64,000 nucleotides of DNA from JACDCA01 sp963810305. GTDB lineage: Bacteria > Acidobacteriota > Vicinamibacteria > Vicinamibacterales > 2-12-FULL-66-21. The DNA lies in assembly GCA_963810305.1 (NCBI GenBank), contig CAWEMY010000016.1, forward strand, positions 184,674 through 248,673. Direction: 5' to 3'. The notes under the pieces were generated by a model that saw only the letters and a program-made list of their open reading frames with translations, was not told where the DNA came from and ran no database searches. The position numbers were made by a program, and so were the translations under genes. The first letter of the stretch is position 1. The number at the start of each line of letters is the position of its first letter. This document shows, piece by piece, positions 45,524-56,069 of the stretch.

Positions 45524-46513
<990 letters not shown>

Positions 46514-46600
46514 GCGCAGGGCGCGGGGCGCGGGGCGCGTGGCGCACGTTCGCACGTCCGCACGCCGCACGTCGCACGTCGCACGTCGCACGTAGTCACG
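46514..46600. repeat. GCGCGGG and CGTCGCA tandem units
   Basis: Imperfect GCGCGGGGCGC units, then CACGTCG units (ACGTCGCACGTCGCACGTCG), fill the gap between ATPase and permease. No gene is seen. Confidence 0.8.
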
Positions 46601-46606
46601 TATCCC

Positions 46607-47449
46607 ATGCCTATTCACGATCAAAGTTACCGGCGGTACGGCGGCAGCAAGGCCGCCCCGGGACGCGCGTGGTCGGTGATCGCCCGTGCCGGCGTCATGA
46701 CCATGATCCGAAAGCGCGCCTTCCTCGGGCTGTTGCTGTTCGCGTGGCTGCCCTTTGTGGTTCGGGCGGTTCAGATCTACGTCGCGTCGAATTATCCGCA
46801 GACCGCCACGCTGCTCGCGCCCGACGCGAAGATGTTCCGCGACTTCCTCGAGCAGCAGGACTTCTTCGTATTCGTCATGACCATCTACGTCGGGGCCGGG
46901 CTGATCGCGCAAGACCGCCGGGCCAACGCGCTGCAGATCTACCTGTCGAAGCCGCTGATGCGGGCCGAGTACATCGCGGGGAAAGCGGCGGTCCTCTTCA
47001 CCTTTCTGATGCTCATCACCTGGGTGCCGGCGATTCTGCTGCTCTTCCTGCAGGTCATGTTCAAGGGCAGCTTCGAGTTCCTGCGCGCGAATCTCTTCCT
47101 GTTCCCCGCGATCACCGTCGGAGCGTTGCTCGAGGCGCTGGTGGCGACGCTTACGATGCTGGCGCTGTCGTCGCTCTCGAAGAGCAGCCGATATGTCGGC
47201 ATTCTGTATTCCGGGATCCTGTTTTTCACCGCCGCCATTTACGGTGCGATGCTCGCCATCACCGGAGACACGTCGCTGTCGTGGTTGTCGGTCGGATCGA
47301 ACCTGCAGCAGATTGTCGACATCATCTTCCGCCAGACCCCCCGCTATGCCACCCCCTGGCAGGTGTCGTTGATCGTCCTGCTCGGTCTCCTCGCGGTGTC
47401 GATCTCGGTGCTCGAGCGGCGCGTCCGCGGCGTGGAGATCGTGACGTGA
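46607..47449 (+). CDS. ABC-2 type transporter permease
   Basis: A 280-residue polytopic membrane protein with about six helices: AFLGLLLFAWLPFVVRAVQIYV, FFVFVMTIYVGAGLIAQDRRANALQIYLSKPL (the conserved ABC-2 coupling region), VLFTFLMLITWVPAILLLFLQV and others. Its stop overlaps the start of a second ATPase, giving a coupled ATPase-permease set. Confidence 0.87.
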   Translation: MPIHDQSYRRYGGSKAAPGRAWSVIARAGVMTMIRKRAFLGLLLFAWLPFVVRAVQIYVASNYPQTATLLAPDAKMFRDFLEQQDFFVFVMTIYVGAGLIAQDRRANALQIYLSKPLMRAEYIAGKAAVLFTFLMLITWVPAILLLFLQVMFKGSFEFLRANLFLFPAITVGALLEALVATLTMLALSSLSKSSRYVGILYSGILFFTAAIYGAMLAITGDTSLSWLSVGSNLQQIVDIIFRQTPRYATPWQVSLIVLLGLLAVSISVLERRVRGVEIVT

Positions 47450-48369
47450 GCGCACCGATCGTCACCGCCGATCACATCTCGAAGTGGTATGGGCAGGTGA
47501 TCGGCCTGAACGACGTGTCGGTGAACGTCCCGACGGGCATCACCGGGCTCCTTGGCCCGAACGGTGCGGGCAAGTCGACGTTCATGAAGCTGATTACCGG
47601 TCAGCTGAAGCCGAGCAAAGGCGGCCTGACCGTCCTCGGCGAGCCAATCTGGCGGAATCCTCACCTCTATTTTCAGATCGGGTTCTGCCCCGAGCAGGAC
47701 GCTTTCTACGAGCGCATGACCGGCCTCGAATGGGTGACGGCCCTGGTTCGACTGAACGGACTGGGGGAAAAGGACGGGACCGAGGCCGCGGTGCGGGCGC
47801 TGACGGCCGTCGATCTGATGGATGCCGCAAACAAGAAGATCGGCGCCTACAGCAAGGGCATGCGTCAGCGCGTGAAGCTGGCGCAGGCGATCGTCCATGA
47901 TCCGCAGCTGCTGATCCTCGACGAGCCGCTGTCGGGCATGGATCCGCTGGCGCGGCGCAAGACGATCCGGTTGATCCGTGAGTGGGCGCGCGCCGGCAAG
48001 AGCATCATCGTCTCGAGCCACATCCTGCACGAGATCGAGTCGATGACCGCGACGATCCTCCTGATCAACAACGGGCGGATTCTCGCCGAAGGGGACGTCC
48101 ACCAGATCCGCGACCTGATCGACGAGCATCCGCACACGGTTTACGTGCGCGCCGACCAGCCGCGGGTGCTGGCGCGCGAGTTTCTCGACCGGGCCGACGT
48201 TCGCAGCATGCGCTTCGAGGACGGCGCGGTCGTCGTCGAGACCGGCACACCTGACGCTTTCTATGCGCGGCTGACCGAGCTCGCCGCCAGCGGCGAGTAT
48301 GGAGCGATCGATGAGGTCACGTCGCCCGATGACAACCTGCAGGCGGTTTTCCAGTACCTGGTGAAGTAG
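47446..48369 (+). CDS. ABC transporter ATP-binding protein (ABC-2 type), second
   Basis: Walker A GPNGAGKST, signature AYSKGMRQR, Walker B LLILDEPLSGMDPLA and SSHILHEIESM. The GTG at 47446 overlaps the permease stop as GTGA; the frame upstream is within the permease. The C-terminal tail (PDAFYARLTELAASGEYGAIDEVTSPDDNLQAVFQYLV) is typical. The TAG stop is the first part of a palindromic repeat. Confidence 0.9.
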   Translation: MSAPIVTADHISKWYGQVIGLNDVSVNVPTGITGLLGPNGAGKSTFMKLITGQLKPSKGGLTVLGEPIWRNPHLYFQIGFCPEQDAFYERMTGLEWVTALVRLNGLGEKDGTEAAVRALTAVDLMDAANKKIGAYSKGMRQRVKLAQAIVHDPQLLILDEPLSGMDPLARRKTIRLIREWARAGKSIIVSSHILHEIESMTATILLINNGRILAEGDVHQIRDLIDEHPHTVYVRADQPRVLAREFLDRADVRSMRFEDGAVVVETGTPDAFYARLTELAASGEYGAIDEVTSPDDNLQAVFQYLVK

Positions 48370-48390
48370 GGGCGGTTCGCGAACCGCCCC
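48366..48390. repeat. GGGCGGTTCGCGAACCGCCC palindrome supplying a stop codon
   Basis: GTAGG followed by the 20-bp perfect palindrome; TAG at 48367-48369 ends the ATPase gene. Same unit at 61577. Confidence 0.9.
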
Positions 48391-48402
48391 AACGGTGAAC
48401 GA

Positions 48403-49258
48403 ATGACCGAACAAACAATGAGCTCGCCCGTTGCCCCCAGCGCCGGGATTCCTGACTTCGTGCTTCCGCATCTTCGACCTTTCGATCAGCGAGATGCTCT
48501 GGTCGAAACGCACTGTGTTCATGCTGCTGATCGTGGGCGCACCCGTCCTGATCGCGCTGTTCATCCGCGCGCTCGTGTCGCTCGGCGCACCGGTCCTCCA
48601 GGGGCCGGGAGGCGTCCGCATGTCCGGGCCGGCGATTTTCGGGATGATGATCTGGATTTTCTACCTGCGGTTCACCGTCCCCGTGCTTGGAGTGTTCTAC
48701 GGGACGTCGCTGATCGCCGACGAGATCGAGGACAAGACGATCACCTATCTCTTCACGCGCCCGGTCCGTCGAGCCGCCGTCCTGGTCGGCAAGTACCTCG
48801 CCTACCTCGGCTGCACAGTCTTCGTGGTGCTTCCGTCGGTGATGCTGGTGTATCTGCTGATCGTGCCGCTGCAGGGGACCCTGGGCGGATCGTTCCTGGA
48901 CCTGGTGAAGGATTTATCCCTGCTGGCGCTCGGTCTGGCCGTCTACGGGGCGCTGTTCGCCTTCATTGGCGCCAAATACAAGCGTCCGCTGCTGATCGGG
49001 TTGATTTTCATCTTCGGGTACGAGCAGGCTGCCCTCGCGTTCCCGGGCTACCTGAAGTACTACACGATCGCCTATTACCTCCAGGCGCTCGTGCCCCACG
49101 CCATGCCGAACGACGGGGCCCTCAGCCTCATCCAGAACATCTTCCGCGAGACGCCAAGCCTGCTGACGAGCCTGGTGTCGCTGTTTGCGATCTGGCTCCT
49201 GTTTCTGACGCTGGCTGGCTGGGTGATCGAGCGAAAGGAATATGTCCTGGAACAATGA
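48403..49258 (+). CDS. ABC-2 type transporter permease, probable frameshift near the start
   Basis: The membrane frame (from TTG 48431) has about six helices: TVFMLLIVGAPVLIALFIRALV, IFGMMIWIFYLRFTVPVLGVFYGTSLIADEIEDKTITYLFTRPV (coupling region), and a C-terminal helix before ERKEYVLEQ. The more natural start, ATG 48403, encodes MTEQTMSSPVAPSAGIPDFVL in another frame, which would join to RIFDLSISEMLW if one C were removed from CTTCCGCATC near 48467. This suggests a one-base insertion. Partner of the ATPase at 47446. Confidence 0.82.
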
Positions 49259-49264
49259 CAATTT

Positions 49265-49358
49265 CTAACCTCTAACTCCTAACTTCTAAATGAGTTAACG
49301 GAGCGGTCACTCTCCCGGTTCTTTTAGAAGTTAGAAGTTAGAAGTTAGCCGTTAGGCG
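49265..49358. repeat. Stem-loop with tandem-repeat arms (TAACTTC)
   Basis: The left arm 49265-49290 has CTAAC units; the right arm 49323-49358 has TTAGAAG units, their reverse complement. It follows the permease stop and precedes the promoter of the next gene. Confidence 0.83.
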
Positions 49359-49401
49359 TTGACAGCGTGAGAACCCAGAGTGTTCGTTTTCGATCAATAA
49401 C

Positions 49402-49431
49402 GGAACTTTTTACCCACCGAATCTGTATAAT
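49402..49431 (+). promoter_or_regulatory. Candidate promoter with GGAACTT and TATAAT
   Basis: GGAACTT at 49402-49408, then a perfect TATAAT at 49426-49431, 22 bp before the ATG at 49453. TATAAT fits a housekeeping -10. GGAACTT is the classical extracytoplasmic -35 core, though the spacing to a TCTG element is short for such sigma factors. Confidence 0.5.
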
Positions 49432-49452
49432 CTCTACCAGAGGGTCACGCGT

Positions 49453-50427
49453 ATGACAAAGAAAACCCGATATTTTCTCGCCGGTTCCGCCGCCGTGCTC
49501 GCAGCCGGCCTCGGCACCGGGCTGATCGCTTTTTATGTCGGGGGCTTCCAGCCGGTATCGGCGGCGCCGGTCGCCACCGAGCTTCGCTACGTGCCTGCCG
49601 ACGCGACCGTCGTGGCCTACGCGGACGTACAGGCGATCATGAGGTCGGAACTCCGGCAGCGTCTCAAGGCCGCCATGCCGATGCAGCAGCACGGCCAGGA
49701 GGAGTTCCTGAAGCACACCGGCATCGACATTGAAAACGACATCGACTACATCGTCGCTGCGGTTTCTGGTGCCTCGCCGGAGACGGGCGGCATCGTCGTG
49801 GCCCGCGGACGCTTCAACGACACTCAGCTCGAAGCGCTGGCCGTCGAGCACGGCGGCGTCGTCGAGAACTACCAGGGCAAGCGGATCATCAACTCCCCGG
49901 TCGGCGAGGACCACGGCCAGTTCACGCTGGCGTTCCTCGAGCCCGGGTTGGTGGCGATGGGCGCCAAGGTGGCCGTGCAGCAGGCCATCGCTTCACAGGC
50001 GACCTCGCAGAGCATCACCAAGAACACCGAGATGATGGATCTTGTCAGCGAAATCGCATTGAACAACCAGGCATGGGCCGTCGGCCGGTTTGACATGATC
50101 GCGAGCAGCGCGAAGCTGCCGACCGAAGTCGCGCAGCGGATGCCGCCGATCAAGTGGTTTGCCGCAACCGGTCACATCAATGGCGGCATCTCCGGCATGT
50201 TGCGCGCTGACGCGCACGACGCGGACTCCGCGGAGCTGCTGCGGCGTCAGGTCAACGGCCTGCTCGCCCTCGGCGAGATGCTCGGCGGCAACGATCCGAA
50301 GGCGGCGGCGCTCGTGAAGTCACTGCAGATGTCCGGCACCGGCAACACGGTGGCGCTGTCATTCACCGTGCCGGCAGAGCTTCTGCAGCTGATTCCTTCG
50401 GCGATCGAAAAGCCGTCAGGGCAGTAA
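49453..50427 (+). CDS. Membrane-anchored/exported protein of unknown function
   Basis: An N-terminal helix (YFLAGSAAVLAAGLGTGLIAFYVGG) is followed by ~290 residues: LRYVPADATVVAYADVQAIMRSELRQRL, DIENDIDYIVAAVSG, GGIVVARGRFNDTQLEALAVEHGGVVENYQGKRII, FLEPGLVAMGAKVAVQQAI, GISGMLRADAHDADSAELLRRQV. The pattern resembles DUF3352-type periplasmic proteins but I am not sure. It has its own promoter and terminator, so it is likely a monocistronic transcript. Confidence 0.65.
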   Translation: MTKKTRYFLAGSAAVLAAGLGTGLIAFYVGGFQPVSAAPVATELRYVPADATVVAYADVQAIMRSELRQRLKAAMPMQQHGQEEFLKHTGIDIENDIDYIVAAVSGASPETGGIVVARGRFNDTQLEALAVEHGGVVENYQGKRIINSPVGEDHGQFTLAFLEPGLVAMGAKVAVQQAIASQATSQSITKNTEMMDLVSEIALNNQAWAVGRFDMIASSAKLPTEVAQRMPPIKWFAATGHINGGISGMLRADAHDADSAELLRRQVNGLLALGEMLGGNDPKAAALVKSLQMSGTGNTVALSFTVPAELLQLIPSAIEKPSGQ

Positions 50428-50453
50428 AGAAGCCTCCACGATCCCTCTCGGCC

Positions 50454-50511
50454 GGCCCGCCCGCCGTGGCGCTACACCAGCGCGACGCGCGAAGGCGGGC
50501 CTTTTCTTTTT
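50454..50511 (+). terminator. Rho-independent terminator
   Basis: GGCCCGCC (50454-50461) pairs with GGCGGGCC (50494-50501) and is followed at once by TTTTCTTTTT. It lies 27 bp after the stop of the 49453 gene. Confidence 0.85.
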
Positions 50512-50544
50512 CCCGCCGCACGTTGTACGCTTCCTCGGCCACTC

Positions 50545-50946
50545 GTGACCGATTTCGTCTTCTTTTACGGCACGCTCATGGCCGGTTTCGACCGTCGGCG
50601 GCGCGCCGGGATCGACAGTAAACTTACGTACCGCGGCCGCGGCTCGATCCATGCGGCGCTCTTCGATCTCGGCATCTACCCGGCCGCAGTGCCCGCTCCC
50701 GAGGGACGCGTCTGGGGCGAGGTCTACGAAATGGCCGATCCTGAACTGGTGCTGGCCGCCCTGGACGACATCGAAGGTTACCGGGCGGATGATCCCGACC
50801 GCAGCCTGTACTCCCGCAACCGGGCGGATGTAACGATGCCCGATGGGCATTTGGAGCGGGCGTGGGTGTACTTCTACAACGCGCCGCTCGGCCGCGCCCA
50901 GCGGATCGCGTCGGGGGACTATCTCGAGCACGTAAAAGTGCGCTAG
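50545..50946 (+). CDS. Gamma-glutamylcyclotransferase-like (AIG2/GGCT) protein
   Basis: A 133-residue GGCT-fold protein. FFYGTLMAGFDRR carries the YGTL substrate loop and LDDIEGY the expected catalytic acid. WVYFYN is the conserved late strand. It may act on gamma-glutamyl amine or peptide conjugates; substrate unknown. It stands alone, followed by GC-rich repeats and the foldable element at 51001. Confidence 0.87.
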   Translation: MTDFVFFYGTLMAGFDRRRRAGIDSKLTYRGRGSIHAALFDLGIYPAAVPAPEGRVWGEVYEMADPELVLAALDDIEGYRADDPDRSLYSRNRADVTMPDGHLERAWVYFYNAPLGRAQRIASGDYLEHVKVR

Positions 50947-51000
50947 ACGCGGTCGCGCGCGGGACGCAGGGCGCGGTGCGCAGGTCGAGCAGAGCACGGG

Positions 51001-51118
51001 CGCGGGTGGACGCGAACGGGGCCGCCCCGCGTGGCGCGGAGTGCACTCCCGTGCAAGCGCTCTGCACGAGCACCACGTGGGGCTGTTCGCGGAGGACCCG
51101 CCTGCGGTGCTTTACATC
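51001..51118 (+). other. Foldable dispersed element, copy 2 (before M28 peptidase)
   Basis: Second copy of the 43132-43254 element, same orientation, ending about 40 bp before the peptidase ATG. Outer stem CGCGAAC (51011-51017) with GTTCGCG (51085-51091), then GGGG/CCCC, CGTGG/CCACG and GTGCA/TGCAC. Most differences between copies fall in the innermost loop. Confidence 0.6.
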
Positions 51119-51160
51119 TGTCCGGTACGCTCCAGAGCCTGTAGTCAGTCATTCGTCGTG

Positions 51161-52627
51161 ATGAGTCATATGAAGAACTCGATTCGCGTGGGGTTGACGT
51201 CGCGGCGCTGCTGCGTCGCGACGTTCGCTCAAAGCCCGGTCACCGTGCCGGCGGCAGGGCTCGATCCACGCATTCAGAAGCTGGTGGCGTCGATCTCGGA
51301 GGAGCGGATGCAGCAGCTCCTTCAGAAGCTCGTGAGCTTCGAGACGAGAAATACGTTTTCGGACCCCACGTCAACGACGCGCGGCATCGGTGCCGCCCGT
51401 CAATGGATCCACGACGAGTTGAAGCGGACCAGCCCTCGCCTTCAGGTGAGTTTCGATACGCACACAATCCCCGCCGGCGGACGCGTACCACGCGAAGTGG
51501 AGCTGCGCAACATCGTTGCGGTGCTGCCCGGCAAATCCCCGCGGCGCATCTACGTCAGCGGGCACTACGACTCGCTGAATCTTGGCGCCAGAAGAAGCAC
51601 GACGGGGGCGCAGGGGGCGCAGGGTGCGGGGAGTGCGACGGGTGCGGGGGGTGCGACGGGTGCGCAGGGTGCGACGGGTGCGGGGAGTGCGGCGGGTGCC
51701 CAGGGTGCGACGAGTGGCCAGGATGCGCAAAGTGCGCAGGGGCGGGGTCAGACCCCACGGCCGCCAACCGACTACAACGTGGTGGCACCCGGAGCCAATG
51801 ACGATGGCAGCGGGACGGTGCTGTCGATGGAGCTGGCGCGCGTGTTTGCCGAGAGCGGCATCGAGTTCGAGGCGACGCTGGTGTTCATGGCGGTCGCGGG
51901 CGAAGAGTACGGCCTGCTCGGCGCGCGCGCGCACGCGAAGCGGATGAAGGAAGAAAAAGTGCCGATCCAGGCGCTCTTCAACAACGACATCGTCGGCAAC
52001 AGCAAGGGGGGCAACGGGATCCTCGATGCGGCGACGGTGCGGCTGTATTCAGAGGGGCCGGAAGATTCACCTTCGCGCGCCCTGGCGCAGTTCACGCGAC
52101 GTTTTGCCGAGCGATATGTCCCGTCCCATCAGATCCGCCTGATGGCACGGCGCGACCGCTTCGGGCGGGGCGGGGACCACAGTGCGTTCAACGCCGAGGG
52201 ATTTGCCGCGATCTGCTTCCGCGAGTCGCGTGAGAACTACCAGATGCAGCACAATGCGAACGACACGATCGATGGCGTCTCGTTCCCGTATCTGGCGCAG
52301 AATGCGCGGGCCAATGCGGCAGCGATGGCCATGCTCGCCATGGCACCGCCGCCGCCCGCTGTAGCCAGTAACATGCTGGGGCGCCAGCCGTCGGGCTACG
52401 ATGCGCGTCTCCGCTGGACGGCAGCTCCGGGCGCGGCGGGTTATCGGGTTTTCTGGCGCAAAGCGTGGGCCCCGGACTGGGAGCACGAGTTGTGGGTCGG
52501 CGGCGTCACGGAGTTCGTGCTGCCGGGTATGAACATCGACGATCACGTCTTCGGCGTGGCCGCCGTAGGCCCGAACGGACACGAGAGCACGGTCACCGCC
52601 TACATGATGGGGCCGCGCGAGCAGTAG
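51161..52627 (+). CDS. M28 family zinc peptidase with low-complexity insertion and FN3-like C-terminus
   Basis: The catalytic domain has GHYDSLNLG, GANDDGSGTV, AGEEYGLLGA and GGDHSAFN. Between the first two motifs lies an insertion of about 55 Gly/Ala/Gln-rich residues (GAQGAQGAGSATGAGGATGA and on), encoded by short tandem repeats and ending at a GGGGTCAGACCCC palindrome. It sits in a surface loop between zinc ligands. The C-terminal ~95 residues (ARLRWTAAPGAAGYRVFWRKAW ... VFGVAAVGPNGHES) look like fibronectin III. The expected signal peptide is weak (VGLTSRRCCVATFAQ) and may be damaged. ATG at 51161 or 51170. Confidence 0.87.
   Translation: MSHMKNSIRVGLTSRRCCVATFAQSPVTVPAAGLDPRIQKLVASISEERMQQLLQKLVSFETRNTFSDPTSTTRGIGAARQWIHDELKRTSPRLQVSFDTHTIPAGGRVPREVELRNIVAVLPGKSPRRIYVSGHYDSLNLGARRSTTGAQGAQGAGSATGAGGATGAQGATGAGSAAGAQGATSGQDAQSAQGRGQTPRPPTDYNVVAPGANDDGSGTVLSMELARVFAESGIEFEATLVFMAVAGEEYGLLGARAHAKRMKEEKVPIQALFNNDIVGNSKGGNGILDAATVRLYSEGPEDSPSRALAQFTRRFAERYVPSHQIRLMARRDRFGRGGDHSAFNAEGFAAICFRESRENYQMQHNANDTIDGVSFPYLAQNARANAAAMAMLAMAPPPPAVASNMLGRQPSGYDARLRWTAAPGAAGYRVFWRKAWAPDWEHELWVGGVTEFVLPGMNIDDHVFGVAAVGPNGHESTVTAYMMGPREQ
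51597..51760 (+). repeat. In-frame GGGTGCG tandem repeat inside the M28 gene
   Basis: Short degenerate units (GGGTGCGACGGGTGCG and GGGGCGCA variants) ending in the 13-bp palindrome GGGGTCAGACCCC at 51744-51756. Confidence 0.85.
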
Positions 52628-52697
52628 ACAGTTCGCAGGGCGCGGGGCGCGGCGCGAAAACACTGAATACTGATAACTGACAATTTGGTAATTGACG

Positions 52698-53030
52698 ATG
52701 GAAAGCCGAACGACTCCGCGCGTCCCGATCCCGCCGCAGGTGACCGGCGAGGTCACCGTCTACCAGCCGATGTCGATTCTCGATTTGAGCATTGCCGGGG
52801 CGCAGATCGAAACGCCAGTGCCGCTGCTCCACGACTCGATACACGATTTCAGACTCACACTCGAGGAGGGATCGGTGATCGTCAAGGGGCGGGTCGCCTA
52901 TTGCCAGGTCGGCGAGTTGCGGAACGGCGTGGTGATGTACCGCTGCGGTGTCGAGTTCGTCGAGCCTTCCGCTGAGGTGCTCGAAGATCTGCGCGAATTC
53001 GTCGACGCCTTCACCGCCGCAAGCACGTAG
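52698..53030 (+). CDS. PilZ domain protein
   Basis: A 110-residue single-domain protein. RTTPRVPIP is the RxxxR-type and DLSIAGAQIE the D/NxSxxG motif that together bind cyclic di-GMP. The strand VEFVEPS closes the barrel. It could be an effector for the GGDEF and HD-GYP proteins elsewhere in the window. ATG at 52698 keeps the RxxxR near the N-terminus. Confidence 0.85.
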   Translation: MESRTTPRVPIPPQVTGEVTVYQPMSILDLSIAGAQIETPVPLLHDSIHDFRLTLEEGSVIVKGRVAYCQVGELRNGVVMYRCGVEFVEPSAEVLEDLREFVDAFTAAST

Positions 53031-53035
53031 CACGT

Positions 53036-53066
53036 CAGGCACGTCGCACGTCGCACGTCGCACGTC
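53036..53066. repeat. CGTCGCA tandem units
   Basis: Short head-to-tail GCACGTC units between PilZ and the aldehyde dehydrogenase gene, 14 bp before its ATG. Confidence 0.78.
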
Positions 53067-53079
53067 TTATAATTCGGTT

Positions 53080-54588
<1,509 letters not shown>

Positions 54589-54591
54589 ACA

Positions 54592-54660
54592 GAAAAGCTG
54601 TCAGCTTTCAGCCGTCAGCTCTCAGCAGCTGACAGCTGTTGGCTGATAGCTGATAGCTGG
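54592..54660. repeat. CAGCTTT-type tandem stem-loop, copy 1
   Basis: GAAAAGCTGTCAGCTTTCAG followed by CAGCTCTCAGCAGCTGACAG and inverted TAGCTGA units. Its first ~45 bp recur at 55634-55681 and part at 56042-56064. Confidence 0.88.
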
Positions 54661-54676
54661 TCACCCTGACCCTGCG

Positions 54677-55171
54677 CTACTCAACGATGAATCCAAGCGC
54701 TCGGGCGTTGTCCCGTACTCTGACATCACGCGTGACGATCGTGATCAGCTGTGGCGCTTCGCCGAGCAGCTCTGTCGTTGCAAGATGCACGGCATCGAGC
54801 GTCCGGATCGGTTCGATGGGAAACGGCCGGCGGACGCGAGCAAGCACCGCCCGGTCGACGTCGAGGATGAAGCACCGCCGTTCGAACGTTCGCAGCGCTC
54901 GAACGGCGGCCTGTTCCTCTGCTGCCGTCAACCGGCCAGTCACTCGCGCCCGGATGATCGCCCGGCCCGCCTCGGCGAGCGTAAGGGCTGACGTCACGTG
55001 CGGTGTCGTGGCCGGCACCGGCTTGATGGACGCCGTGTCATGCTCCAACAGGGCTGCCACGAGCGCGCTCGACTCCATGTACCGAAGGCCAGTCCCGGTG
55101 ACCTTGGGTCGGCGGACGCGCGCGGCTGTCTTCCGAGTCGCCCGCCGCGCAGAAGATCTACGCTTCGCCAC
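54677..55171 (-). CDS. PIN-domain protein, VapC-type toxin
   Basis: A PIN ribonuclease-like fold: YMESSALVAAL (the first acidic residue is Glu rather than the usual Asp), LAEAGRAI, IRTLDAVHLATTELL and IVTRDVRVRDNARALGF. VapC toxins cleave tRNA or rRNA. A basic ~28-residue N-terminal extension overlaps the antitoxin end; a later GTG could be the true start. It follows the antitoxin gene with a 14-base overlap. Confidence 0.86.
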   Translation of the reverse strand: MAKRRSSARRATRKTAARVRRPKVTGTGLRYMESSALVAALLEHDTASIKPVPATTPHVTSALTLAEAGRAIIRARVTGRLTAAEEQAAVRALRTFERRCFILDVDRAVLARVRRPFPIEPIRTLDAVHLATTELLGEAPQLITIVTRDVRVRDNARALGFIVE

Positions 55172-55445
55172 GATCAGTGTCGATTAGTTCGGCGGCGGTC
55201 CCCGGCGCCAGCCTGATATCCGGCCAGCCCTCGAAGGGATCACCGGCTTCCACCGGGGGGTGCAGAACGCCGGCCGCAATGAGCTCGTCCCACCGGCTTG
55301 CGGGCGAGGTGCGCGCACCATGCCCGGGAGGAACGAGTTCGGCGACCACGCGCCCGTGAGCGGTCACAGAAATTCGTTCGCCTGCTTCAATTCGGCGGAT
55401 GTAGCGGCTCAAGTTGTCTTTCAGTTCCCGGATGCCGGTCTCCAT
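55158..55445 (-). CDS. Phd/YefM-type antitoxin (VapB partner)
   Basis: A 95-residue antitoxin: GIRELKDNLSRYIRRIEAGERISVTAHGRVVAELVPPG is the DNA-binding Phd fold; the C-terminal part (EGWPDIRLAPGTAAELIDTDRG) should wrap and block the PIN active site. ATG at 55445 begins the conserved METGIRELK. A perfect GCCACTTGTGGC palindrome lies just upstream. It is cotranscribed with the toxin. Confidence 0.86.
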   Translation of the reverse strand: METGIRELKDNLSRYIRRIEAGERISVTAHGRVVAELVPPGHGARTSPASRWDELIAAGVLHPPVEAGDPFEGWPDIRLAPGTAAELIDTDRGEA

Positions 55446-55457
55446 CTGATGAATATA

Positions 55458-55469
55458 GCCACTTGTGGC
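55458..55469. promoter_or_regulatory. Candidate antitoxin operator
   Basis: Perfect 12-bp palindrome GCCACTTGTGGC, 12 bp upstream of the antitoxin ATG, the usual place for Phd-type autorepression. Confidence 0.45.
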
Positions 55470-55633
55470 CACATTTGCAACAGCCGGCGCGGCCTCGACG
55501 CCAGGACCGGGATGGGCACCGGTCCAAACGAGTCAGCTGAAACGGTAGTGAAGTCGTTTTGCCCCTCACCACAGGGTTGGTACGACACGGCTTTTTCTGA
55601 TCGGCTGGTCTGACGTGATGAGTGTCAGGTCGT

Positions 55634-55710
55634 GCTGAACGGAAAAGCTGTCAGCTTTCAGCCGTCAGCTCTCAGCAGCTGATCGCTAATAGCTGATAAC
55701 TAATAGCTGG
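55634..55710. repeat. CAGCTTT-type tandem stem-loop, copy 2
   Basis: Shares CTGAAC-GAAAAGCTGTCAG and CAGCTCTCAGCAGCTGA with copy 1, then degenerate TAGCTGATAACTAATAG. It supplies the last codons and the stop of the antitoxin gene that follows. Confidence 0.87.
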
Positions 55711-55966
55711 TGGCGGTCTGGAACCAGGTGTCGGCAGGCGCGATCGGCGCTTCGATGTCGCCGCGGACTTCGGCGGTGCCCGCCAGACAGCCGACGATCC
55801 CACGGCGGCCCTTGTGCGTCGCGGTGATCGGCACGACCCTCGCCACTTCACGATCGCGGTTGAGGATCACGATGGTCTCGCCCTCCGCGGCACGACGGAT
55901 CAGCTCGCTCGCCCGATTACGAAATTCGCCGATCTTGACGCGTCTCACCGGCACCCTCTTAGCCAT
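55700..55966 (-). CDS. Orphan Phd/YefM-type antitoxin
   Basis: An 88-residue protein: VKIGEFRNRASELIRRAAEGETIVILNRDREVARVVPI is a Phd/YefM DNA-binding domain, followed by GIVGCLAGTAEVRGDIEAPI. No toxin gene follows: the frame ends (WFQTATSY) inside repeat copy 2. Probably the remains of a second toxin-antitoxin pair that lost its toxin. Confidence 0.8.
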   Translation of the reverse strand: MAKRVPVRRVKIGEFRNRASELIRRAAEGETIVILNRDREVARVVPITATHKGRRGIVGCLAGTAEVRGDIEAPIAPADTWFQTATSY

Positions 55967-55991
55967 GATACTTAGCCAAGTCAAAGCGACG

Positions 55992-56064
55992 ACAGCGTGA
56001 AGCTGCAGCGGGGCCCGGACCGAGGTGGAGCAGATCTGAATGGAAAAGCTGTCAGCTTTCAGCC
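55992..56064 (+). repeat. Diverged copy of the aldehyde dehydrogenase 3' end plus repeat
   Basis: ACAGCG-AAGCTGCAGCG and GGAGCAGATCTGAA match the dehydrogenase end at 54542-54589, followed by GGAAAAGCTGTCAGCTTTCA as in copy 1. Differences and one indel in the middle show it is old. It closes the toxin-antitoxin block on the right. Confidence 0.75.
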
Positions 56065-56069
56065 GATAG

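Noticed and set aside
51371..51934. Arg/Thr-rich repetitive antisense frames over the M28 insertion
   Set aside because: They are the other-strand reading of the Gly/Ala tandem repeat; the plus-strand catalytic motifs fix the real frame.
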